Below are positions 24,048 through 33,229 of a DNA stretch of 59,897 nucleotides, one piece after another. Origin of the DNA: Qipengyuania qiaonensis (lineage in GTDB: Bacteria; Pseudomonadota; Alphaproteobacteria; Sphingomonadales; Sphingomonadaceae). The position numbers were made by a program, and so were the translations under genes. Under the pieces are notes generated by a model. It ran no database searches, was not told the DNA's origin, and saw only the letters and a program-made list of their open reading frames with translations. Location of the stretch: assembly GCF_019711515.1 (NCBI RefSeq), contig NZ_JAIGNO010000014.1, forward strand, positions 1-59,897. Direction: 5' to 3'. Each line of letters starts with the position of its first letter. Within the stretch, counting starts at the first letter, position 1.

Positions 24048-24063
24048 TATTGATGAGTCAATA
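24048..24063. promoter_or_regulatory. Palindrome, candidate TetR operator
   Basis: TATTGA and TCAATA form perfect six-base arms around TGAG. It sits 27 bases before the receptor start codon and 87 bases from the TetR start, in their shared divergent promoter region. Size and position suit a TetR-type site, though the arms are short and no second copy was found. Confidence 0.4.
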
Positions 24064-24089
24064 ACGATATCGGGAGGGAGATAACGACA

Positions 24090-26411
24090 ATGAGTTCCAT
24101 CAGATTCCTCGCGGCGAGCCTGCTTGGCGGCGTCGCTACCGCTGCGATTTTCGTAGCCCCCGCCTCGGCACAAGAGGACGATCAGGCGAGCGCGACGCCC
24201 GCCGCAGCGGACGACAATGTCATCATCGTCACTGCACGTCGCCGTGAGGAAAGCATTCAGGACGTTCCGCTTTCGATCACCGCGCTTTCGGGCGAACAGC
24301 TGACCAAGACCGGCACGCTCGAAATCACCGAAATCGCGCAGGAAGTGCCCAACCTCACGCTCGAAGTCAGCCGCGGCACGAACACCACCCTCACCGCATT
24401 CATCCGCGGCGTGGGGCAGCAAGATCCGGTCGCCGGTTTCGAGGCGGGTGTCGGCCTCTACGTGGACGACATATATCTCAACCGTCCGCAGGCCGCAGTG
24501 CTCGATGTATACGATGTCGAACGGGTCGAAGTCCTGCGCGGTCCCCAAGGTACGCTCTACGGGCGCAATACCATTGGCGGCGCCATCAAATATGTCACGG
24601 CCCCTTTACCGGACGACACCGAAGTCAAAATTCGTGGCACCTATGGTTCCTACGATCAGGCCGATCTGATTGTGACGGGCTCGACGCCGGTGTCCGACAG
24701 CCTGAAACTCGGCGTCAGCGGTGCGCGATTGTCCCGCGGCGGTTTCGGCGACAATCTGGTCCAGGACGGTGTGGAGAACTACAACAAGGACGTCTGGGCC
24801 GCCCGCGGCACGATCGAGTTCGACGACGGCCCGCTCTTCATCCGTCTCTCCGGTGATTATGTAAAGGACAACTCCGATCCGCGCCAAGGGCATCGCCTGC
24901 TGCCGGGTGCTTTCAGCGGCGCCCCCGTTCTCGACAATGTCTACGATACGCGCGCAGGCCTGGACGTGGTTGAACAGGAGGTCGAAGCTTACGGCGGCGG
25001 CCTGACGATTGCCTACGAACTGAGCGACACGCTGACCGTCAAGTCGATCACCGGTTATCGCAAGGACGAATCGACCACGCCGATCGACTTCGACAGCCTA
25101 CCGCAAGCCGATCTCGACGTGCCGGCGATCTACCGCAACAAGCAGTTTAGTCAGGAGCTTCAGCTGCTCTACGAAGGCGACCGCCTGTCGGGGGTATTGG
25201 GCGCCTACTATCTGGATGCCAGCGCCTTCACCGCTTTCGACGTTGCCTTGTTTACAACCGGAGCATTGCCAGGTGTCGGCCTTCCGGGACTCAACGCGCA
25301 AACGCTGGGCGATGTCGATACCGAAACTTGGTCGATATTTGGTGATTTCACCTATGATATCACCGATCAGATCGGTCTCTCGCTCGGTGGCCGCTATACT
25401 TGGGACAAGCGCACCAGCCGTATCCTGCGCACCACTTTCATCGGCGGTTATTCCGACCTCTTCCCGCCGTCCGACGCAATTCCGATTGCCGTCACCAGCG
25501 ACTTCCTGGGCAGTGCGACCTTCAAAGAGTTCACGCCACGCGCTTCTTTGGCGTTCAAGCCAAACGCCAATCACACGTTCTACGCAACATATTCGAAAGG
25601 CTTCAAGGGCGGCGGCTTCGACCCCCGCGGCCAGACCAGCGCCGCACCCGATCTCGATGGCGATGGCGACATCGATTTCGACGATCAGTTCGAATTCCTA
25701 AGCTTCGCCCCGGAAAAGGTCGATAGCTTTGAAATAGGCTGGAAAGCTTCTTTGCTCGACGACCGGCTCTTCGTCAGCCTTGCCGCGTTCAAGGGCGATT
25801 ATACCGATGTCCAAATCCCCGGATCGGTCGGGTTCGACAGTGACGGTGATGGGGTCAGCGACAGCTTCGTGGGCATCACATCGAATGCCGGTGACGCCGA
25901 CGTGAACGGTATCGAGTTCGAGGGCCGTGCCATAGTGGGCAGGAACTTCGCCGGACCGGGCAGCCGCTTCACCTTCAACTGGGCGCTGGGTATCCTCGAT
26001 GCGAAGTACAACACCTTCATCGATGCGCTGGGCAACGACGTCGCAGACGAGCGGGTGTTCCAGAATACTCCGGACATTACCGCCCATGCCGGCTTCGATC
26101 TCGGCCTGCCGGTCGCCAGCGGCATCGTCGATTTCCTCGGCTCGGTTTCGCTGCGCTCGGATTCGAGCCAATTCGAGCTGCCGGGGCCACTCGACCAGGA
26201 CGGTTACGCTCTGGTCGATGCGAGCATCGTGTACACCGACGACAGCGACCGCTGGTCGATCGGCGTTCACGGCAAGAACCTGTTCGACAAGCGCTATATC
26301 GTGGCCGGCTACGACTTCGTGACGGGCTCGGTTCTCGGTCTTGAGGGCAATCTAACGGGCTTTTACGGCGACCCGCGCCGCGTTTTCGTGACCGGCCAGT
26401 TCAAATTCTGA
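24090..26411 (+). CDS. TonB-dependent outer membrane receptor
   Basis: A 773-residue receptor with a signal peptide ending at A-S-A-Q (about residue 28). It has the TonB box region V-I-I-V-T-A-R-R-R-E-E-S-I-Q-D-V-P-L-S-I-T-A and the plug motif V-E-V-L-R-G-P-Q-G-T-L-Y-G-R-N-T-I-G-G-A-I. The barrel ends G-Q-F-K-F. This plug style is the large sphingomonad class whose ligands are mostly unknown (hydrophobic compounds, sterols, glycans). GGGAGGGAG lies about 10 bases upstream of the ATG. It is controlled, by position, by the divergent TetR gene, and is followed convergently by a sulfotransferase. Confidence 0.92.
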   Translation: MSSIRFLAASLLGGVATAAIFVAPASAQEDDQASATPAAADDNVIIVTARRREESIQDVPLSITALSGEQLTKTGTLEITEIAQEVPNLTLEVSRGTNTTLTAFIRGVGQQDPVAGFEAGVGLYVDDIYLNRPQAAVLDVYDVERVEVLRGPQGTLYGRNTIGGAIKYVTAPLPDDTEVKIRGTYGSYDQADLIVTGSTPVSDSLKLGVSGARLSRGGFGDNLVQDGVENYNKDVWAARGTIEFDDGPLFIRLSGDYVKDNSDPRQGHRLLPGAFSGAPVLDNVYDTRAGLDVVEQEVEAYGGGLTIAYELSDTLTVKSITGYRKDESTTPIDFDSLPQADLDVPAIYRNKQFSQELQLLYEGDRLSGVLGAYYLDASAFTAFDVALFTTGALPGVGLPGLNAQTLGDVDTETWSIFGDFTYDITDQIGLSLGGRYTWDKRTSRILRTTFIGGYSDLFPPSDAIPIAVTSDFLGSATFKEFTPRASLAFKPNANHTFYATYSKGFKGGGFDPRGQTSAAPDLDGDGDIDFDDQFEFLSFAPEKVDSFEIGWKASLLDDRLFVSLAAFKGDYTDVQIPGSVGFDSDGDGVSDSFVGITSNAGDADVNGIEFEGRAIVGRNFAGPGSRFTFNWALGILDAKYNTFIDALGNDVADERVFQNTPDITAHAGFDLGLPVASGIVDFLGSVSLRSDSSQFELPGPLDQDGYALVDASIVYTDDSDRWSIGVHGKNLFDKRYIVAGYDFVTGSVLGLEGNLTGFYGDPRRVFVTGQFKF

Positions 26412-26465
26412 GGCCTGCGGGGGGACCCAGCGAACCAAGAGGAGGCACGACAGCTCCGCCGCTTC

Positions 26466-27770
26466 CTAGTTCGCGGCGCGGCGAGCACTACTGGCTGGCA
26501 TGCGTGTTTCGACGGGTATGCCGTATGACTCGGTGTAGTCGGCGAACCGGTCGTTCACATCGCCTTCGCTCAGTCCGAACTCCGCGAGGCTGTAGCAGTG
26601 GGGTCGGCGCTTGAGATCGGCCGAGCGGTCGAGATAGCGCTGCATGCCAGCGAGAGCAGGTTCGATATCAAGCTCTAGAAATCGGTAAACCCTCGCCATC
26701 GTCGATAGCCAGTCGTTCTCCATATCCTCATATTGCACATCGATCATCCGCTCCGCCGGGATGATGTCGCGTGCCGATCGCATCCGTTCGATCATCCTTG
26801 CAGTCTTGCCCAGCCATTCGCGACCCGTTCGTTCCGGGTTGTTGTGATCGGAGTAGATAATCGTCTGGTTCCAGGCGAGCGAGGCCGCGCTTCCCACCAC
26901 CTGCTTGGGGTCGCGATGGGTGAAGATCAGGCGCGCATCGGGGAAAACCTCGAGCAAGGCGGGCAGGTCCAGCATGTGCTGCGGCGTCTTGAGGATCCAG
27001 GGCCGCAATGAGCTCTCCTGCTGCGACCAACCGATCAATCGCAACAAATCGGCCATGTGGCGATAGGCAGGGACCGGATCCTGGCCTTCGCACCACCGCG
27101 CATATGACGGCACGTGCCACTGCGCATCGTGCTTCATACTCCACATGCTGGCGACCAGCAGGCCCAGTTCTTCCTCGGGCTCGTACGGGCCCGTGGGATG
27201 GATCGACAGTGTCCGCGGATTGGCAAGCCGCGCCACCTTCATGATCCGGCTGGCGAGCTTGGGACGAAAGTCCTCCATCTCACCCGCCAGCACCTGCTCG
27301 AATTCGGGGCGCGGAACCGGGCTGATGGTTTCGAAACTGCGCAGATGTGCGAAACGCCGGTCGCTGGCGAGCAGGCGGTGAAGACGCGTCGTGCCCGAAC
27401 GCATCGGTCCGACGATTACGACCGGGTTCTTTAGCGGACGGGCCAGGATTTCGGGGTGTCGCCGGAACCACATCTGTGTATAGAGCCGATCGCGCAGTAT
27501 GTGGTGGAACTGCTTCATGGCGGAAAAGTCGCCCGCCGCATTGAGCCGCGCCTCGCCATTCACGCTTTCGAGCAGGGCCTCGAAAGGGCATTCGAACCAG
27601 CTATCGCCGAAATCGTCCAGACCGGTGGCCTGCATGGCCTGATCCAGCAGAAAGTCCTTCTCCAGCCGCGCATGGCCGACCGCACCCAGTTTCCGGCCCG
27701 CTCTGATCACGCCGTCGGCCATATCGATAAATCGCGTACGCCGTGGAGGCTGGAGTGGCTGGTCGTTCAA
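26466..27770 (-). CDS. Sulfotransferase family protein (PAPS-dependent type)
   Basis: A 434-residue cytosolic protein. The 5'-phosphosulfate loop is G-P-M-R-S-G-T-T (121-128) and the 3'-phosphate region is around F-T-H-R-D-P-K-Q-V-V-G-S. The motif I-L-K-T-P-Q-H follows the usual place of the core His. These belong to the Sulfotransfer_3 type, which transfers sulfate from PAPS to a hydroxyl or amine. The length (434) is that of the sphingomonad subgroup that often sits near TonB receptors and TetR genes. It is convergent with the receptor, 54 bases away. The acceptor is unknown. A later ATG at residue 17 is an alternative start. Confidence 0.85.
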   Translation of the reverse strand: MNDQPLQPPRRTRFIDMADGVIRAGRKLGAVGHARLEKDFLLDQAMQATGLDDFGDSWFECPFEALLESVNGEARLNAAGDFSAMKQFHHILRDRLYTQMWFRRHPEILARPLKNPVVIVGPMRSGTTRLHRLLASDRRFAHLRSFETISPVPRPEFEQVLAGEMEDFRPKLASRIMKVARLANPRTLSIHPTGPYEPEEELGLLVASMWSMKHDAQWHVPSYARWCEGQDPVPAYRHMADLLRLIGWSQQESSLRPWILKTPQHMLDLPALLEVFPDARLIFTHRDPKQVVGSAASLAWNQTIIYSDHNNPERTGREWLGKTARMIERMRSARDIIPAERMIDVQYEDMENDWLSTMARVYRFLELDIEPALAGMQRYLDRSADLKRRPHCYSLAEFGLSEGDVNDRFADYTESYGIPVETRMPASSARRAAN

Positions 27771-27900
27771 GCTGGCTGGCCTTTCAAGCTCTTGTGATTG
27801 CCCCTGAACGTGCGGGGCCTAGAGTCGTGCCCGCAAAAGGACAAGGCCGCGACGGGAAGTGACTGGCCAAGGAGATTGCGAAAAGGCATAGGCCGCGGCC

Positions 27901-29181
27901 ATGCACGATATCGCCCATATCCGAGCCAACCCGGAAGCATTCGACGCAGCCCTCGCCCGCCGCGGGATCGAACCGGTGGCCGACCGTATCGTCGCCCTCG
28001 ACGCCAAGAAGCGCGAAGCGAGCACAAAGGTCCAGCAGGCGCAGAGCCGCCGCAACGATGCTTCCAAGGCGATCGGCCAGGCGATGGGCCAGGGCGACAA
28101 GGACAAGGCCGAAGCACTCAAGGCCGAAGTCGCCGCGATCAAGGCGAGCATGCCTGAATGGGAAGAGGCGGCCGCAGCCACAGGCGCGGAACTCGAAAAT
28201 TTGCTGGCTACGCTACCCAACCTGCCCGCCGATGACGTGCCCGATGGCGAGGATGAGAGCGACAATCTCGAAGTCCATCAATGGGGCCAGAAACGGGAAT
28301 TCGACTTCGAACCCAAGGAGCATGCCGATCTTGGTCCGGGTTTGGGTATGGACTTCGAAACCGGCGCCAAGCTGTCGGGCGCGCGCTTCACCTTCCTGCG
28401 CGGCGACATGGCACGGCTGCACCGCGCTCTCGCCCAGTTCATGCTCGACAAGCAGACGCGCGAGAACGGCTATACCGAATGCAATCCGCCGGTGCTCGTC
28501 AATGACGACGCGATGTACGGCACAGATAAGCTACCCAAGTTCGCCGAAGGCAGTTTTCGCACCACGGACGATCGCTGGCTCATCCCGACATCCGAAGTCA
28601 GCCTGACGGCATCGGTTGCAGGCGATATCCTGCCCGACCTTGCCCAACCGATCCGCTTGACCGCGCATACTCTGTGTTTCCGCAGCGAAGCAGGCTCCGC
28701 AGGCCGCGATACGCGCGGCTTCATCCGCCAGCACCAGTTCGAGAAGGTGGAGATGGTCAGCATCTGCCGCCCCGAGGACAGCGAAGCCGAACACGAACGC
28801 ATGGTCGGCTGCGCCGAACGCATTCTTCAAGCGCTAGATTTACCTTTCCGGCGCATCCTTTTGTGCACCGGCGACATGGGTTTCGGCGCGCGCAAGACCT
28901 ACGATCTCGAAGTGTGGCTACCCGGACAGAGCGCGTATCGCGAGATTTCCTCCTGCTCCAACACCGGCGATTTCCAGGCCCGTCGCATGAACGCCCGCTA
29001 CAGGCCGGAGGGCGAGAAGAAGACGGTTTTCGTCCACACCTTGAACGGCTCGGGCCTGGCCGTCGGGCGCACGCTGGTGGCGGTGATGGAAAACTATCAG
29101 AACGCCGATGGCAGTGTCACAGTCCCGAAAATGCTAACCCCCTATATGGACGGTGTGACCAAGCTGGAGCCGAAATCCTGA
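27901..29181 (+). CDS. serS: Serine--tRNA ligase
   Basis: A 426-residue class II aminoacyl-tRNA synthetase that charges tRNA-Ser (and the Sec tRNA where present). The N-terminal coiled-coil arm that reads the long variable arm of tRNA-Ser spans about residues 28-100 ([17 protein letters not shown]). Motif 2 ([16 protein letters not shown], then R-Q-H-Q-F-E-K-V-E) and motif 3 ([11 protein letters not shown]) are intact. Length fits the family. It overlaps surE by one base (TGATG), a common alphaproteobacterial pairing. Confidence 0.97.
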   Translation: MHDIAHIRANPEAFDAALARRGIEPVADRIVALDAKKREASTKVQQAQSRRNDASKAIGQAMGQGDKDKAEALKAEVAAIKASMPEWEEAAAATGAELENLLATLPNLPADDVPDGEDESDNLEVHQWGQKREFDFEPKEHADLGPGLGMDFETGAKLSGARFTFLRGDMARLHRALAQFMLDKQTRENGYTECNPPVLVNDDAMYGTDKLPKFAEGSFRTTDDRWLIPTSEVSLTASVAGDILPDLAQPIRLTAHTLCFRSEAGSAGRDTRGFIRQHQFEKVEMVSICRPEDSEAEHERMVGCAERILQALDLPFRRILLCTGDMGFGARKTYDLEVWLPGQSAYREISSCSNTGDFQARRMNARYRPEGEKKTVFVHTLNGSGLAVGRTLVAVMENYQNADGSVTVPKMLTPYMDGVTKLEPKS

Positions 29182-29945
29182 TGCGTATCCTCCTCACCAA
29201 TGATGACGGCATTCGCGCACCGGGGCTCGAAGTTCTGGAAGGCATTGCACGTCAGTTCAGCGACGATATCTGGATCTGCGCGCCGGACGAGGAGCAATCG
29301 GGCATGGGGCACGCGCTCACTCTGACGCGGCCGGTGCGTCTGCGGAAGCACGACGATCGCCGCTTCTCCGTCACCGGCACGCCCACCGATGCAGTCACGA
29401 TGGGGATGCGCAAGGTCATGGACGCCATGCCCGACGTGATCCTGTCGGGCGTGAACCGCGGTGCCAATCTGGCCGACGATATCACCTATTCGGGCACGGT
29501 CTCCGCCGCCATAGAAGGCGCGCTCGCAGGCGTTCGCTCGATCGCACTCAGCCAGGTCTATTCGAAGGAAGGCATGGGCGAGGACGTGCCGTTCAGCGCG
29601 GCCATCGAATGGGGTGCCAAAGTGCTCGCCCCGCTCCTCGATACCCCGCTACCCAAGCGCACTCTGGTCAATGTCAATTTCCCGCCCCTGCCCCCGTCAG
29701 AGGTAAAGGGCATCCGCGCGGTACGGCAGGGTTTCCACGACTATTCGCGCGGGACTATCGTCGAAGGCCGCGATCCGCGCGGCTTCACATATTACTGGTT
29801 CGGACTTGAAGCGATCGAGCACACGCTGGACCATGGCACCGACCTGGAGGCTATCGACGAAGGCTATATTTCGGTCACCCCGCTCCAACTGGACCTCACC
29901 CATCATTCTTCACTGGGTGCGCTTGCGGAGCGTTACGTCGGTTGA
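29181..29945 (+). CDS. surE: 5'/3'-nucleotidase SurE
   Basis: A 254-residue phosphatase that dephosphorylates nucleoside monophosphates and short polyphosphate. The metal site is the N-terminal I-L-L-T-N-D-D-G-I (3-11). A Ser and Asn in I-L-S-G-V-N-R-G-A-N-L (about 94-104) and the Y-S-G-T-V-S-A-A-I-E-G segment complete the active site. ATG 29181 overlaps the serS stop by one base, so translation is coupled; an upstream frame lies within serS. Such enzymes are linked to stationary-phase survival and nucleotide recycling. Confidence 0.96.
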   Translation: MRILLTNDDGIRAPGLEVLEGIARQFSDDIWICAPDEEQSGMGHALTLTRPVRLRKHDDRRFSVTGTPTDAVTMGMRKVMDAMPDVILSGVNRGANLADDITYSGTVSAAIEGALAGVRSIALSQVYSKEGMGEDVPFSAAIEWGAKVLAPLLDTPLPKRTLVNVNFPPLPPSEVKGIRAVRQGFHDYSRGTIVEGRDPRGFTYYWFGLEAIEHTLDHGTDLEAIDEGYISVTPLQLDLTHHSSLGALAERYVG

Positions 29946-29997
29946 CCGTGCTTTGTCATATTGACGTCGCGAGCATGCCCGCGCACCTAGTCCACGC

Positions 29998-31122
29998 ATG
30001 AGCAGCGACAAACAGGTCGACCGGATAGCAGCGAGCACTCAGGTGCGCACCTATCGCGGGCCACGTTTCCAGCCGCTGCGGCGCGCGGTGAAAATTCCTG
30101 TCTGGGGCGATATCAGCATACGGCTGGGTGCCGCGCTGCTCTTGATATTCATCGTGATCATGGTCCACTGGTGGGACCGAGAAGGACTGGTCGACAATCT
30201 CGATGGCGAGGTAAGCTTCCTCGACGTGGTCTACTTCACCATGATTTCGATCACGACTACGGGCTTCGGCGATATCGCCCCGATTTCCGATCGTGCACGG
30301 CTGGTCGAAGCCGTCATCGTGACGCCGATCCGCTTTGCGGTGTTCTTCATTTTCGTGGGCACAGCCTACAATTTCATCATCAAGCGCAGCTGGGAGAAAT
30401 GGCGCATGGCCCGCATCCAGGAACAGCTATCGGATCATATTGTGGTACTCGGATACGGCATTTCCGGCTCCGAGGCAGTCGGCGAGCTGATCGAGCGCGG
30501 AACCGACCCGTCCTGTATCGTCGTCATCGATCCGAGCGAAGATCGGCTGCACGAAGCCGAAGCGCTGGGCTGCAACGTCATGGCTGCCGACGCGACGCGG
30601 GATCAGACGCTGAAGGCCGTCCGCATCAACGAGGCACAGAACGTGCTGGTATCGGCGGGGCGCGACGATACGACGATCCTGATCACCCTCACCGTTCGCG
30701 CGCTCGCCCCCAATGTGCCGATCAGCGCCGTCGTCAGGGCCGATGACAATGAATCGCTCGCACGTCAGGCCGGCGCGAACAATGTCATCAACCCCGTGCG
30801 CTTCACCGGCCTCTTGCTCGCTGGAAGCGCCAAAGGCGAACATATCGCCGATTACCTGGCTGACCTTGCCAGCGTTTCAGGCCGCGTCCAACTGGTCGAA
30901 CGCGAGGTAACCGACGACGAATGCGGCAAGGCGATCAACGAACTCAACACCGGTGGGCGCGGCCTGCGGGTCTATCGCGATGGCAAGGCACTCGGCTTCT
31001 GGGAAGACGAGTGCCGGAATCTGCGCAAGGGCGATATCGTGGTCGAAATCATCCCAACGCCCAATGGTGAAACCAAGGGCGACGGGCACGACCGCGACGA
31101 TCTGGTAGAAGAACGGACCTGA
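29998..31122 (+). CDS. Potassium channel with RCK/TrkA-N domain
   Basis: A 374-residue ion channel. A helix (A-A-L-L-L-I-F-I-V-I-M-V) is followed by the pore loop with the selectivity filter T-T-T-G-F-G-D (86-92), and a second helix (A-V-F-F-I-F-V-G-T-A-Y). Then comes a soluble NAD-binding RCK domain with G-Y-G-I-S-G (152-157) and V-I-D-P at the end of the second strand, and a C-terminal TrkA-C-like domain from about 275. The filter has Phe where Tyr is commonest, a known variant. It lies 52 bases after surE on the same strand. Ligand gating is presumed from the RCK domain. Confidence 0.92.
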   Translation: MSSDKQVDRIAASTQVRTYRGPRFQPLRRAVKIPVWGDISIRLGAALLLIFIVIMVHWWDREGLVDNLDGEVSFLDVVYFTMISITTTGFGDIAPISDRARLVEAVIVTPIRFAVFFIFVGTAYNFIIKRSWEKWRMARIQEQLSDHIVVLGYGISGSEAVGELIERGTDPSCIVVIDPSEDRLHEAEALGCNVMAADATRDQTLKAVRINEAQNVLVSAGRDDTTILITLTVRALAPNVPISAVVRADDNESLARQAGANNVINPVRFTGLLLAGSAKGEHIADYLADLASVSGRVQLVEREVTDDECGKAINELNTGGRGLRVYRDGKALGFWEDECRNLRKGDIVVEIIPTPNGETKGDGHDRDDLVEERT

Positions 31123-31126
31123 AGCG

Positions 31127-31537
31127 TCAGACCATCCAGCTATGGACCAGACCCATGGCGATGTAGAACAGCAGCCAATAGCCCGCGTCGATGAAGAACA
31201 GCGTCTTGCTCTTCTGGCTGAACAGGTAATTTGTCCCGATCGCCGGCACGATGAAGCCGAGCGCCACTCCGAACGCAGTCAGCACTTTGACGCCGACCGA
31301 CAGGTCCTGCGCGTAAGTTGCGAATGTATGCGCCAGTGTCCAGCTCGCCAGTAGCGAGAAGGCGAAGGCACCGCCATAGATCAGACCCATATTGCCCTGC
31401 TTGATCTGTTCTTCGGTCAGGCCGACCGCCCCCATCCATTTCTTGCCCATGAGAGGCCCGTACCAGACCCCGCCAACCACGAAGCCGGCCAACGCAGCAA
31501 GAATGACGGCAAGCCAGTTCACGTCGAATATGTTCAT
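31127..31537 (-). CDS. DUF1761 family membrane protein
   Basis: A 136-residue membrane protein of DUF1761, with about four helices. The family opening is [28 protein letters not shown], with its characteristic W-Y-G-P-L-F/M-G-K-x-W block (about 25-34). ATG 31537 is preceded by GGGGGGA about five bases upstream; an upstream ATG at 31567 lies before that site. Function is unknown. It is convergent with the channel gene. Confidence 0.85.
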   Translation of the reverse strand: MNIFDVNWLAVILAALAGFVVGGVWYGPLMGKKWMGAVGLTEEQIKQGNMGLIYGGAFAFSLLASWTLAHTFATYAQDLSVGVKVLTAFGVALGFIVPAIGTNYLFSQKSKTLFFIDAGYWLLFYIAMGLVHSWMV

Positions 31538-31615
31538 ACTTTCCCCCCCAAAAAAAGCGCGATCCATAGAGATGCTAGCGCAAAGCCGCGCAGAGGTGTA
31601 GAGGCGCGCGCAATC

Positions 31616-32992
31616 ATGAATGCCACTACTACACCGATCCCCGACCAGAAGAAGGTCGGCATGGTTTCCCTCGGCTGCCCCAAGGCGCTGGTCGATAGCG
31701 AACGCATCCTGACGCGGCTACGCGCAGACGGCTACGCAATGAGCCCGGACTATGCCGGGGCAGACTTGGTGCTGGTGAATACTTGCGGCTTCCTCGATTC
31801 CGCTAAGGAAGAAAGCCTCGCTGCCATTGGCGAAGCCATTGCCGAAAACGGCCGCGTGATCGTGACCGGTTGCATGGGCGAGGAAGCCGATGCGATCCGG
31901 GCCGCGCATCCGCAAGTCCTCGCGGTGACCGGAGCGCATCAGTATGAGCAGGTGGTCGAAGCCGTGCATACGCACGCGCCGCCATCGCAGGGTCCCTATG
32001 TCGATCTGATTCCCCAGCCCGACGTCAAACTAACGCCGCGCCATTATAGCTATCTGAAGATTTCCGAAGGCTGCAACCATTCCTGCGCCTTCTGCATCAT
32101 CCCTGACCTGCGCGGAAAGCTCGCCAGCCGCCGCATCGATGCCGTTCTGCGCGAGGCGGAGAAACTGGTCGCCGCCGGCACCAGGGAATTGCTGGTCATC
32201 AGCCAGGATACCAGCGCCTATGGCGCGGATACGCGCCACGAAGAGCGCATGTGGAAGGGGCATTCGGTACGCGCGCATATGACCGATCTCGCGCGCGAGC
32301 TGGGGCAACTCGATACCGGCAATGGCACGCCCCCGTGGGTGCGACTACATTACGTCTACCCGTACCCGCATGTCGACGCCGTCATTCCGTTGATGGCCGA
32401 AGGATTACTGACACCTTATCTCGACATCCCGTTCCAGCATGCCAGCCCCAAGGTTCTGCGCGCGATGAAGCGGCCGGCGAACGAAGCCAAGGTGCTGGAG
32501 CGCCTCAAGGGTTGGCGCGATATCTGCCCCCAAATAGCCATCCGCTCCAGCTTCGTCGTGGGCTTCCCAGGTGAGACCGAGGACGATTTCAAGTATCTGC
32601 TCGACTGGCTGGAAGAGGCACAACTCGACCGCGTCGGTGCCTTCCGCTTCGAACCCGTCCAAGGGGCCCAGGCCAATAGTCTGCCCGATCCCGTGCCAGA
32701 GGAAGTCAAGGAAGAACGCTATACCCGGATCATGGAAGTGACCGAGCGTATCAGTGCCACCAAACTCGTACGGAAGATTGGCACCACGCTACCGGTTATT
32801 ATCGACGAAGTCGGTGAGCCGGACGAGGATGGCGACATCGGCGCCACCGGCCGCAGCCAGGCCGATGCTCCCGAAATAGATGGCGCCGTTTACCTCCGCA
32901 ATGCGTCTCGGGAACTTTCGGCAGGCGATATTGTAAGTGTCAAAATCGAAGATAGCGACGCGCATGATTTGTTCGGTGTGATAACATTGTAG
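31616..32992 (+). CDS. rimO: Ribosomal protein S12 methylthiotransferase RimO
   Basis: A 458-residue radical-SAM enzyme that adds a methylthio group to Asp88 (E. coli numbering) of ribosomal protein S12. The N-terminal UPF0004 domain has three cluster Cys residues (21, 57 and 86, in S-L-G-C-P-K, V-N-T-C-G-F and V-T-G-C-M-G). The radical-SAM cluster is C-N-H-S-C-A-F-C (153-160). A C-terminal TRAM domain begins around residue 375. S-L-G-C-P-K separates RimO from its relative MiaB, which has T-x-G-C-Q. It is a monocistronic gene, divergent from DUF1761. Confidence 0.96.
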   Translation: MNATTTPIPDQKKVGMVSLGCPKALVDSERILTRLRADGYAMSPDYAGADLVLVNTCGFLDSAKEESLAAIGEAIAENGRVIVTGCMGEEADAIRAAHPQVLAVTGAHQYEQVVEAVHTHAPPSQGPYVDLIPQPDVKLTPRHYSYLKISEGCNHSCAFCIIPDLRGKLASRRIDAVLREAEKLVAAGTRELLVISQDTSAYGADTRHEERMWKGHSVRAHMTDLARELGQLDTGNGTPPWVRLHYVYPYPHVDAVIPLMAEGLLTPYLDIPFQHASPKVLRAMKRPANEAKVLERLKGWRDICPQIAIRSSFVVGFPGETEDDFKYLLDWLEEAQLDRVGAFRFEPVQGAQANSLPDPVPEEVKEERYTRIMEVTERISATKLVRKIGTTLPVIIDEVGEPDEDGDIGATGRSQADAPEIDGAVYLRNASRELSAGDIVSVKIEDSDAHDLFGVITL

Positions 32993-33229
32993 GAAGCCGA
33001 GACGACGTTAACCGAGAACTCTAACCTCGCACCTCTCTATCTATGCCCTTCATCCTCAAAGGGAAATTCTGCACTATTGATGCTGATGCGGGATTGGGAC
33101 CGACGACTCTCCGACCCGATTCCTAAAGGCGAGTTTACCATCGTAACCCGCGCTGTCCGTGGAGCGCGGTAGATTTCCGCGCCCGTCGTCAAAACTTTCT
33201 TAAACTTAAGAGCGCCATAATGGCGTTCG

